From an uncultured Carboxylicivirga sp. (GTDB lineage Bacteria > Bacteroidota > Bacteroidia > Bacteroidales > Marinilabiliaceae), in NCBI RefSeq assembly GCF_963674565.1, contig NZ_OY771430.1, positions 3,224,001 through 3,288,000 of the forward strand: a DNA stretch of 64,000 nt, read 5' to 3'. The stretch's first letter is position 1. Each line of letters starts with the position of its first letter. The notes under the pieces are model-generated. The model searched no databases and was not told the DNA's origin. It saw nothing but the letters and a program-made list of their open reading frames with translations. Positions 25,895-33,356 of this stretch are shown here, in pieces. The position numbers and the translations under genes are program-made.

Positions 25895-26173
25895 ATGGCA
25901 AGCGTTAAAGAATTAAAGAAGGACATTAACTTCTTAGCCTCAGAATTACTTACTGAAGCATACGTAAAACAACTACTTATAGAAGATGTCGATCAGAATA
26001 AGATTGCCCAGGTTATGGTTGATGCTATGACTTACCGAAATGATTTGATTGCTCGTACCAATCATCCAGATGGTAAAGACAACCCAAAAATGGTTAAGAC
26101 CTACTACCAGAAACTTAGAAAAGATATGATGGAACAGTTTGTTGCTATTTCAGAAAACATCAACGAAATCTAA
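25895..26173 (+). CDS. Small conserved helical protein of unknown function
   Basis: 92 residues, cytoplasmic and predicted all-helical: ELKKDINFLASELLTEAYV, then a middle segment with VDAMTYRNDLIARTNHPDG and a C-terminal helix ending ISENINEI. No Cys, no signal and no known motif. I have the impression that similar proteins are widespread in Bacteroidales but cannot name a family. It has its own promoter element (TACCTTTG, 25857-25864) and its own strong terminator at 26180, so it is an independent short transcript. Confidence 0.75.
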   Translation: MASVKELKKDINFLASELLTEAYVKQLLIEDVDQNKIAQVMVDAMTYRNDLIARTNHPDGKDNPKMVKTYYQKLRKDMMEQFVAISENINEI

Positions 26174-26179
26174 ACATAT

Positions 26180-26207
26180 AAGCTTCCGCAAATAGCGGAA
26201 GCTTTTT
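26180..26207 (+). terminator. Intrinsic terminator after small helical protein gene
   Basis: AAGCTTCCGC-AAATA-GCGGAAGCTT stem-loop with T run, 7 bases after the stop codon. Confidence 0.88.
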
Positions 26208-26407
26208 ATCCCTATTTATAGGGGTATCCGACAAAGTCGATTTTCTATTTCCCCCATTACTACCTGCATTCAAAAGCTTTCCATTCGATAATTATTTACT
26301 TTTCGAATAACAGAGAAGAATATTTTAGCCATTTATAGGGATTTCGATCTACCTGGCATTGAAGTATTTTTGCATCGAAAACACTTTTTGATCTAATATT
26401 TACATCA

Positions 26408-27616
26408 ATGAAAAAATTCCTATTAATGGGTTTGCTTGCTATTGGCTTATGGCAAACAAAAGCTCAACAGGTTACAGACACCAATGGATTTAATCAGAAT
26501 TCTGCACAACGACTACTTGACTCCAACAAAGGATTAACAATAGGTGGTTACGGCGAGGTTCATTACAACCAGCCTTTAAGTTCCGATGTCCAACACAATG
26601 GAAAATTAGATGTTCACAGGGTAGTTATACTTATTGGCTACAACTTTAACGAACGTACTCAATTTGTTTCAGAAGTTGAATACGAACATGTTAGTGAAGT
26701 ATATATTGAACAGGCATTTTTACAATACAAACTTAATAATTCAATCAACTTCCGCGGTGGATTGATGTTGATACCGATGGGTATTATTAATGAATACCAT
26801 GAACCTACCACCTTCAATGGTGTTGAACGCCCTTTAGTTGACAATTATATTGCACCAACTACCTGGCGTGAAGTTGGAGTTGGAATAACTGGGAACATTT
26901 TACCTGTTTCTGTTCGTTATCAGGCATATATTGTAAATGGCTTTAACGGATACGATGGCTCACTAAAGTTTAACGGATCCAACGGATTGCGTAAAGGACG
27001 TCAGAAAGGTGCAGAATCATACATTAGTTCACCAAACCTCTCAGCCAAAGTTGAATATTTCGGAACACGTGGTCTTAACATTGGATTGTCAGGTTATTTC
27101 GGAAGATCTCAAAGCAAAGCTTTTGATGGACTGGATAAAAATGACAATACAGCTGGACTTTCTGCTGACTCAACCTATATTGGTCTGGCCATGCTTGGTT
27201 TGGATGCCCGATATAACCTCGGTGGTTTAGAATTAAGAGGTCAGTATTATTACTCTGCACTTTCAAACACTGATAAATACAATGCTTTTGGTTCGACTAT
27301 CAGCAGTGATTATAACGACTTGGGAAGTGCCATGATGGGTTATTATCTTGAAGCAGGTTATAATATTTTAAGAAACAGCGATAACACATCGTCTCAACTG
27401 ATACCATTTGTTCGCTATGAGCAATTTGACACTCACCATAAAGTACATGAAAGTATCACCCGAAAGGATGCTTACAACAAAACTGCCATCACAACTGGTT
27501 TCTCATGGCGTATAACACAGGGAGCTGTGGTTAAAGCCGATATGCAGTTTATTATATCAAAAGCTGACTCTGAGTTCAGCAAGGTATTTAATGCCGGTGT
27601 AGGTGTAATGTTTTAA
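26408..27616 (+). CDS. Outer-membrane porin (OprO/P-like 16-18-strand barrel)
   Basis: 402 residues. A signal peptide (cleavage near TKAQ, residue 20) is followed by a beta-rich barrel: YGEVHYN, VEYEHVSEVYIEQAFLQYKL, and a RGGLMLIPMGIINEYHEPTTFNGVERPLVD segment typical of phosphate-selective-porin-like proteins in Bacteroidota. It ends on Phe, as outer-membrane proteins do (VGVMF). The stop codon overlaps the next gene's ATG (TAATG), so the porin and FMN-binding protein are translationally coupled. The substrate is unknown; the coupled flavoprotein suggests a role in electron or metal metabolism rather than phosphate uptake (inference). Confidence 0.85.
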   Translation: MKKFLLMGLLAIGLWQTKAQQVTDTNGFNQNSAQRLLDSNKGLTIGGYGEVHYNQPLSSDVQHNGKLDVHRVVILIGYNFNERTQFVSEVEYEHVSEVYIEQAFLQYKLNNSINFRGGLMLIPMGIINEYHEPTTFNGVERPLVDNYIAPTTWREVGVGITGNILPVSVRYQAYIVNGFNGYDGSLKFNGSNGLRKGRQKGAESYISSPNLSAKVEYFGTRGLNIGLSGYFGRSQSKAFDGLDKNDNTAGLSADSTYIGLAMLGLDARYNLGGLELRGQYYYSALSNTDKYNAFGSTISSDYNDLGSAMMGYYLEAGYNILRNSDNTSSQLIPFVRYEQFDTHHKVHESITRKDAYNKTAITTGFSWRITQGAVVKADMQFIISKADSEFSKVFNAGVGVMF

Positions 27617-28206
27617 TGCTAAAAACAGAGAAAATGAAAAACGTGATTGTTGTTATATTATTGGTTGGCTTAAGTTCATTTTCTTCTATTGGAGATGAAA
27701 TAGATTACAACCATAAAACTGTAATGAAAACTCTGATTAAGAACGGAAATATGATCAATCCATCTTTTGAAGAGTTAATACTACCCAAGAACATAGAAGA
27801 CAGTTGTAATTTTCAGGGTAAATTTTTTACAGTTATTGATAGCAATGACAACACGATTAAAACAATTTATATTGGAAGAGTGAATAGCTGCCGAGCAGGT
27901 GGCTGTTCCATTTCCAATACCGAAATGAACGGGCCATCGGAATACTTCGATTATATGGTGTGCTTTGATAAAAACAATGTAGTTGTTTTGGTGAAAGTAT
28001 TTAATTACCAGGCAACCCATGGACATGAGGTTACAGCCAAAGGTTGGCTCAAACAATTTGAAGGGTACTCATCAGGAAACAGGCTGGAAGTCGGCAAAAA
28101 TGTTGATTCTATTTCAGGAGCAACTATATCGGTAAACGGAATAACAAAAGATATTGCTGAAAAAACAAAAGTACTGGTGTCAATTAAACAAGCTACATCT
28201 CATTAA
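27616..28206 (+). CDS. Exported FMN-binding (covalent flavin) domain protein
   Basis: 196 residues from the ATG at 27616 (overlapping the porin stop); an ATG at 27634 (MKNVIVV) is an equally good start for the signal peptide. The C-terminal half holds the FMN_bind signature DSISGATIS, in which Thr170 would receive FMN through a phosphoester bond made by ApbE, as in NqrC and RnfG. A Cys pair, SCRAGGC, lies near residue 95-100 and could form a disulfide or bind metal. Such proteins carry electrons on the periplasmic side of the membrane. No apbE is in the window. The last 14 bases overlap the convergent dinB gene. Confidence 0.85.
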   Translation: MLKTEKMKNVIVVILLVGLSSFSSIGDEIDYNHKTVMKTLIKNGNMINPSFEELILPKNIEDSCNFQGKFFTVIDSNDNTIKTIYIGRVNSCRAGGCSISNTEMNGPSEYFDYMVCFDKNNVVVLVKVFNYQATHGHEVTAKGWLKQFEGYSSGNRLEVGKNVDSISGATISVNGITKDIAEKTKVLVSIKQATSH

Positions 28207-29266
28207 AATCAATTTTCAACTGGGTCGCATCAACCTGTCGGTCTTCAGGAAAGTTAGATACCGTCAACCCCAACAAACGAACCGGCCGATTAATGGGTGC
28301 TTCTTTTAGAACCATTTGCACCAACTCACTTAACTGCTTTTCTGTTTTAATTAAGTATTCAACTGTTTTTGAGCGTGTCATCTGTTCGAAGTTATCAAAC
28401 TTCACTTTAAGTGTAATGGTTTTACCTGTCTTACCCGATCGGGATAAACGCTTTAGCAAACCGGTTTGAAGTACTTCTATTTCGTGTTTTATTTGCTGAG
28501 GATCATATAAATCTGAACCATAAGTATTTTCAATGCCTACCGATTTACGCTCACGATGTGGAAGAACGGGTCTGTCATCCTCTCCCCTGCAAACATGATA
28601 GAAATACACTCCTGCCTTACCAAAATGATGCACTAGTCTGTTCAAATCAAATTTCTGCAAATCTTTCCCGCAATGAATATCAAGTGCATACATTTTTTCA
28701 GCTGTCTTCTTTCCAACACCAAAAAACTTCTTGATCGGCAACTGATCAATAAAATCCATCACCTCATCGGGTTTGATCACAAACAAACCATCGGGCTTAC
28801 GCTGGTCGCTTGCAATCTTGGCCAGAAACTTATTAACACTAACCCCTGCTGATGCCGTTAGGTTGGTTTCCTCTTTTATTCTTTGTTTTATCTCGCTGGC
28901 AATGAGCGTAGCCGATGCCATACCCTTTTTATTTTCAGTTACATCCAAAAACGCCTCATCCAGTGATAAGGGTTCAACCAAATCGGTGTATTCGTGAAAA
29001 ACACTCATAATCTGTCGCGATACTTCCTTGTACACATCGAAACGATGGCGTTGAAAAATAAGATCCGGACAACGTTTAATGGCTGTTCGCGAAGGCATAG
29101 CAGAATGAATACCAAATTTACGTGCTTCGTAACTGGCAGCTGCAATAACGCCTCTGTCACTACTGCTACCAACAACAACCGGCTTTCCTTTTAATTCAGG
29201 GAAGTCGCGTTGTTCGATTGATGCAAAAAAGGCATCCATATCAATATGTATTATTTTTCGAACCAC
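28193..29266 (-). CDS. dinB: DNA polymerase IV (Y-family translesion polymerase)
   Basis: 357 residues. Catalytic acids are in IDMDAFFASIEQ and SLDEAFLDVT; the SYEARKFGIHSAMPS and HhH (FFGVGKKTAEKM) segments and a little-finger domain follow. It inserts nucleotides opposite damaged bases, at the cost of fidelity. The start is GTG at 29266, giving MVRKIIHIDMDAFF, the family N-terminus; no ATG is available at the right place. The C-terminus ends QLKIDFNEM and does not show the usual QLxLF clamp-binding motif. The 3' end overlaps the FMN-binding gene by 14 bp. Confidence 0.94.
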   Translation of the reverse strand: MVRKIIHIDMDAFFASIEQRDFPELKGKPVVVGSSSDRGVIAAASYEARKFGIHSAMPSRTAIKRCPDLIFQRHRFDVYKEVSRQIMSVFHEYTDLVEPLSLDEAFLDVTENKKGMASATLIASEIKQRIKEETNLTASAGVSVNKFLAKIASDQRKPDGLFVIKPDEVMDFIDQLPIKKFFGVGKKTAEKMYALDIHCGKDLQKFDLNRLVHHFGKAGVYFYHVCRGEDDRPVLPHRERKSVGIENTYGSDLYDPQQIKHEIEVLQTGLLKRLSRSGKTGKTITLKVKFDNFEQMTRSKTVEYLIKTEKQLSELVQMVLKEAPINRPVRLLGLTVSNFPEDRQVDATQLKIDFNEM

Positions 29267-29369
29267 CGGGTAAAGTTAGAAAAAGAATACCTGAATACTT
29301 ATTTTACCCTATCTTCGCAGCTGCAAGATTTTTTATCTCCATATCAATCAACAAAAAGAAACAAAACAG

Positions 29370-30815
29370 ATGAAGAGATCTGTAGATTTGACAAAAGGAC
29401 CTATTCTTGGTCAGTTGGTTAAGCTGGCATTACCCATAATAGGTACTTCACTAATGCAGATGGCTTACAACCTGACTGATATGATCTGGTTAGGCCAAGT
29501 TGGAAGCGATGCAGTAGCATCAGTAGGTGCTGCAGGATTTTACGTATGGCTGGGCATGTCGTTATTACTGGTTACCCGTGTCGGTGCCGAAGTTGGTGTG
29601 TCGCAAGCTTTAGGGCGTAAAGAAAATGAAAATGCTGCGCGATTTGCCCGTCATTCTTTGTTCTGGGCCATCGTTTTATCTGTTATCATTGCAACCATTG
29701 TTTTGCTTTTAACGCCTCAATTGATTGGTACCTTCCGATTATCAAAAGATATAGTTGAATCCGGTGCTATCTCCTACCTAAGAATCGTATCATTTGGATT
29801 CGTCTTTAGTTATACCAACCCAACATTTCAGGGTATTTATAATGGGATGGGAAACAGCAAACTCCCGTTTTATTACTTACTGGTTGGTTTAGGTTTAAAT
29901 ATGCTACTCGATCCTATATTGATATTCGGGATTGGGTTTATTCCAGCAATGGGGGTAAACGGTGCAGCATGGGCAACCTTTGCTTCACAGCTGGTCGTAT
30001 TCCTTATTTTCATTATCCGCTTTGTGTGGATGAAAGAAATAATGGATCCCGATTTTAAGAGATTCCGCTTAAGTAAAGATATCTCATTCCTGATTTTCAA
30101 ACTGGGCACGCCTGTTGCGACTGAGAGTGGTTTGTTTGCAGTTTTTGCCCTGATATTGGCGCGAATGATTACCAAATGGGGTGATATTCCGATTGCTGTG
30201 CAAAGTGTGGGAGCACAAATAGAAGCAATATCATGGATGACCTCATCGGGATTTGCAACGGCTTTAGGCAGTTTTACCGGTCAAAACTATGGTGCAAAAA
30301 ACTGGTCGCGCATCAGAAAGGGTTATTTTACCACTCTGGGCATTGGTATTTTTCTGGGAAGCATTGTGACCGTGTGTTTTATCGTTTTTGGAAAATCGAT
30401 ATTCTCAGTGTTTTTAAATGAACCCGAACCCCTCGGAATGGGAATCATCTATTTAAAAATACTTGCTGTATCGCAGGTTTTTATGATTATTGAAATTGTT
30501 ACCCGGGGAGCCTTTAATGGCATTGGCCGAACTATACCTCCATCCGTTACAGGTATTGTCTTTACCGGAGCCCGTGTTCCGGCTGCCATGATCTTATCTG
30601 CTGAGAGTGTACTCGGAATGTTTGGTATCTGGTGGGCTATCAGCCTTTCAAGTGTGGTTAAAGGTACCATTTTATCAATTTGGTATATTTTTACTATTCG
30701 CAAACATGATAAACCTGATTCTATCGATACTAAAACAAAATTATTAACTTTTATACCCAGCAGGATCAGACAAAATATCTGGGTTAGAAATAACCAAAAT
30801 AATGCTGAAAAATAG
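29370..30815 (+). CDS. MATE family efflux transporter
   Basis: 481 residues with 12 predicted TM helices in two pseudo-repeats. It starts with the MATE pattern GPILGQLVKLALPIIGTSLMQ and YNLTDMIWLG, with a second repeat beginning ISFLIFKLGTPVATESG. It is a Na+- or H+-driven exporter of cationic compounds in the inner membrane; the substrate cannot be told. A TATCTTCG promoter-like element is at 29310-29317. It overlaps mnmD by 14 bp. Confidence 0.92.
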   Translation: MKRSVDLTKGPILGQLVKLALPIIGTSLMQMAYNLTDMIWLGQVGSDAVASVGAAGFYVWLGMSLLLVTRVGAEVGVSQALGRKENENAARFARHSLFWAIVLSVIIATIVLLLTPQLIGTFRLSKDIVESGAISYLRIVSFGFVFSYTNPTFQGIYNGMGNSKLPFYYLLVGLGLNMLLDPILIFGIGFIPAMGVNGAAWATFASQLVVFLIFIIRFVWMKEIMDPDFKRFRLSKDISFLIFKLGTPVATESGLFAVFALILARMITKWGDIPIAVQSVGAQIEAISWMTSSGFATALGSFTGQNYGAKNWSRIRKGYFTTLGIGIFLGSIVTVCFIVFGKSIFSVFLNEPEPLGMGIIYLKILAVSQVFMIIEIVTRGAFNGIGRTIPPSVTGIVFTGARVPAAMILSAESVLGMFGIWWAISLSSVVKGTILSIWYIFTIRKHDKPDSIDTKTKLLTFIPSRIRQNIWVRNNQNNAEK

Positions 30816-31464
30816 CGATCGAAAAATAGAGTTAAAAGTATCGGCCGATGGTTCGCATACACTTTATGTTCCTGAATTGGAAGAACATTATCACTCGGTA
30901 AACGGAGCTATTAACGAATCGATGCATGTTTTTATCGAACCCAACCTTCGCTTTAGTACCAAAGAGCAAGTTTCAATATTAGAAATTGGTTTCGGCACCG
31001 GACTGAATGCTTTTTTAACTGGATTGAATCAAGGCAATAAATGTATTTTTTACCATTCATTGGAAAAATATCCAATTGCAGAAGAACTGGCTCTGAGACT
31101 GAACTATTGCGCCAATCCCGAAGAGCAACTTTTTTTTGAAAAAATGCATTTGGCAGCCTGGCAGGAGGAATCAGAGATAACTCAACACTTCACCTTGCTT
31201 AAAGATGAAACCGATTTGATTTCAGCAACATTTAACAGAAAATACGACCTTGTTTATTTTGATGCTTTTGCTCCGGAAAAGCAACCAGAGATGTGGGCCC
31301 CAGAAATTTTTCAGAAAATTTACGATGCAATGAATGATGGAGGTATTCTTACCACTTATTGTGCCAAAGGAGTTGTCCGACGAACCTTGCAGGCTTGCGG
31401 TTTTACTGTTGAACGTTTACCAGGCCCCAAAGGGAAAAGAGAAATGTTAAGAGCAGTCAAATAG
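30802..31464 (+). CDS. mnmD: tRNA (5-methylaminomethyl-2-thiouridine)-methyltransferase MnmD
   Basis: 220 residues, a stand-alone version of the MnmC methyltransferase half (Methyltransf_30) without the FAD oxidase half. SAM motif I is ILEIGFGTGLNAFLTG (about 53-68), and the family signatures YFDAFAPEKQPEMW and LTTYCAKGVVRR are present. It methylates nm5s2U at the wobble position of certain tRNAs. The ATG at 30802 lies inside the MATE gene, so the two are likely co-transcribed; the functional link, if any, is unknown. Confidence 0.92.
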   Translation: MLKNSDRKIELKVSADGSHTLYVPELEEHYHSVNGAINESMHVFIEPNLRFSTKEQVSILEIGFGTGLNAFLTGLNQGNKCIFYHSLEKYPIAEELALRLNYCANPEEQLFFEKMHLAAWQEESEITQHFTLLKDETDLISATFNRKYDLVYFDAFAPEKQPEMWAPEIFQKIYDAMNDGGILTTYCAKGVVRRTLQACGFTVERLPGPKGKREMLRAVK

Positions 31465-31502
31465 AATACAGGTTCATATTCTAATAGAAACTTATAGATA
31501 CA

Positions 31503-31534
31503 AAAAAGCTGCTATCAAAATGATAACAGCTTTT
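31503..31534 (-). terminator. Bidirectional terminator between mnmD and FKBP lipoprotein
   Basis: AGCTGTTATCA/TGATAGCAGCT stem with T runs on both strands (six Ts on the minus side, four on the plus side), between convergent genes. Confidence 0.8.
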
Positions 31535-31553
31535 AGGTATAACGTATACTCTC

Positions 31554-32375
31554 TTATTTCTTTTTCTCTACTTCAACCAGTTCGATATCGAAAATAAGTG
31601 CTGAGTTGGGTCCAATTTTTTGTCCGGATCCTCTTTCACCATAAGCCAGATCAGCAGGAACATACAAACGCCATTTCGAACCTTCAGGCATCATTTGTAA
31701 AGCCTCAGTCCATCCTTTAATAACACCTGTCACTCTGAATTCTGTTGTATCACCTCGCTCAACTGAACTATCAAATACCGTTCCGTCAAGTAAGGTTCCA
31801 TGATAAGTACATTTTACCTTATCCGATTTTTCTGCAAAAGGTCCGTTACCCTGGTGAATAATCTCGTACTGTAAACCACTCTCCGTAACATTAACCTCTG
31901 AACGTTTTTTGTTCTCTTCCAAGAATTTCTGTCCGTCTTCAAGGTTTTTTGCAGCTATGGCTTTTTGCTCCTCATTTTTCTTTTCTTTGATACTTTCAAA
32001 TTTCTTACGAAGCATCATGTCGGCACTTAAATCAGTAAAATAAGATTTTCCATAAGCCAATTGATTTAAAAATCCTTTAAAAAAGGCATCTTCATTGAGT
32101 TCTTCAAACTGATTGATTTGATACTCTTTAAAACTTTCTGTCAACTTACGTTTTGATATCGCTTTAGCCATATCAACAAATGCCAGCGAGTCCATTTCAA
32201 AAGGAAGACGTTCCCACTCCTTTTTCATGTTATTAGCCATAATGTAACCTAAAGCATAACTCACGCTGTCCGTTTCGTTTTTAAAATCCATTTTCCCGGT
32301 ACGTGGCACTCTGGAACATGATGAAAGCACCACCACTACTGCAAGTGCTGCAACAAGTAGATTTGATAATTTCAT
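31554..32375 (-). CDS. FKBP-type peptidyl-prolyl isomerase lipoprotein
   Basis: 273 residues. The lipobox is LSSC (Cys at about residue 20). It has a helical FKBP_N dimerisation region (about 35-165, SYALGYIMANNMKKEW) and an FKBP domain (about 170-270; YEIIHQGNGPF, GTLLDGTVFDSS, WRLYVPADLAYGERG, IFDIELVEV). It is a periplasmic prolyl isomerase and chaperone of the FkpA type, membrane-anchored. It follows the soluble paralogue at 32442-33026 in the same direction, 66 bp away, so they may be co-transcribed; the pair looks like a gene duplication with one copy gaining export. Confidence 0.93.
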   Translation of the reverse strand: MKLSNLLVAALAVVVVLSSCSRVPRTGKMDFKNETDSVSYALGYIMANNMKKEWERLPFEMDSLAFVDMAKAISKRKLTESFKEYQINQFEELNEDAFFKGFLNQLAYGKSYFTDLSADMMLRKKFESIKEKKNEEQKAIAAKNLEDGQKFLEENKKRSEVNVTESGLQYEIIHQGNGPFAEKSDKVKCTYHGTLLDGTVFDSSVERGDTTEFRVTGVIKGWTEALQMMPEGSKWRLYVPADLAYGERGSGQKIGPNSALIFDIELVEVEKKK

Positions 32376-32441
32376 ACTTAAAATTTTACTGATAAAAGAC
32401 CATAGCCTAAAGTATCTACAGTCATCAATGATTACTATTAA

Positions 32442-33026
32442 TTATTTAATTCCTAAAAGCTCAACTTCAAAAACAAGTGTTGTATGAGGACCGATATGCT
32501 GACCAGCACCGCGCTCACCATAAGCTAATTCAGATGGAATAAACAAACGCCATTTACTTCCTACAGGCATCAACTGAAGCGCTTCAACCCACCCCTGAAT
32601 TACTCCACTTACCGGGAAGGTTGCAGGTGTACCACGTTGCACTGAACTATCGAACACTGTACCGTCAATTAAAGTACCATGGTAATGACATTCAACCTGA
32701 TCAGCTGCGGATGGTTTAGAACCGTTACCTTCTGTAATAACTTCGTATTGAAGACCACTTTCCAAAGTTACCACGCCTTCTTTCTTAGCATTTTCTGCTA
32801 AAAAGTCTTTACCTGCCTGAATAGTGGCAGCATGTTGCTTATGTTGTAATTCTCCAAAGAATTTTTGCAATATATCGTTTGCTTCAGCCTCAGTCATTTC
32901 AGTTGCTTTACCTTCAAAAGCTGCTTCCAATCCTTTTGCTAATTGTGCATAGTCTAAACTCTCAATACCCGATGACTTGAAATTTTTTGCCAGGCTTACA
33001 CCTAATGCATAACTTACTTTTTCCAT
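32442..33026 (-). CDS. FKBP-type peptidyl-prolyl isomerase (cytoplasmic)
   Basis: 194 residues, no signal peptide. The FKBP_N region (about 1-85, SYALGVSLAKNFKSSGIE) and FKBP domain (about 95-194; GTLIDGTVFDSS, WRLFIPSELAYGERGAGQ, VFEVELLGI) are like E. coli FklB/FkpA. A minus-strand promoter element TAATTTCG is at 33059-33066, with TTG at 33085-33087. First gene of the FKBP pair. Confidence 0.93.
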   Translation of the reverse strand: MEKVSYALGVSLAKNFKSSGIESLDYAQLAKGLEAAFEGKATEMTEAEANDILQKFFGELQHKQHAATIQAGKDFLAENAKKEGVVTLESGLQYEVITEGNGSKPSAADQVECHYHGTLIDGTVFDSSVQRGTPATFPVSGVIQGWVEALQLMPVGSKWRLFIPSELAYGERGAGQHIGPHTTLVFEVELLGIK

Positions 33027-33356
33027 TTAAAATATCTTATCGATTTGTAAACAAGCCACGAAATTACATTTTTACCATTATAATCAAAACCATACTAACG
33101 CGATATCTGGTTTTAACTAAACTTTAACCTTCGATGTATTTGAATAGGATACAGTCGTCCCTGCGGGGCTCTGTTGTATTTTAACGCATGCATATCACTT
33201 ACGTGCTATGCTGTTACAAACGTCCCTCCGGGACTATCATATGCTTCTATGTTTAGATCTTAAACTGAACTATCACCAATGTTCCTTCCAAACGGCTATA
33301 TCATATTAAACTACTAAAATCTACAAACTACTGACTACTACCTAAAGACTAAAAAA
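33027..33356. other. Intergenic region with REP-like palindromes
   Basis: 330 bp between two minus-strand genes. Besides the FKBP promoter it holds a GC-rich palindromic cluster at 33153-33235, described as a separate repeat. A degenerate third copy may start near 33278. No ORF was recognised. Confidence 0.6.
33153..33235. repeat. REP-like imperfect palindrome cluster
   Basis: Two units sharing CGTCCCT(G/C)CGGG (33156-33167 and 33221-33232), the second a near-perfect palindrome AGTCCCGGAGGGAC-type, flank a hairpin at 33190-33211 (GCATA-CAC/GTG-TATGC). Such CGTCCC/GGGACG elements are scattered between genes in many Bacteroidota genomes; whether a REP-associated transposase is responsible here is unknown. 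Confidence 0.55.
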
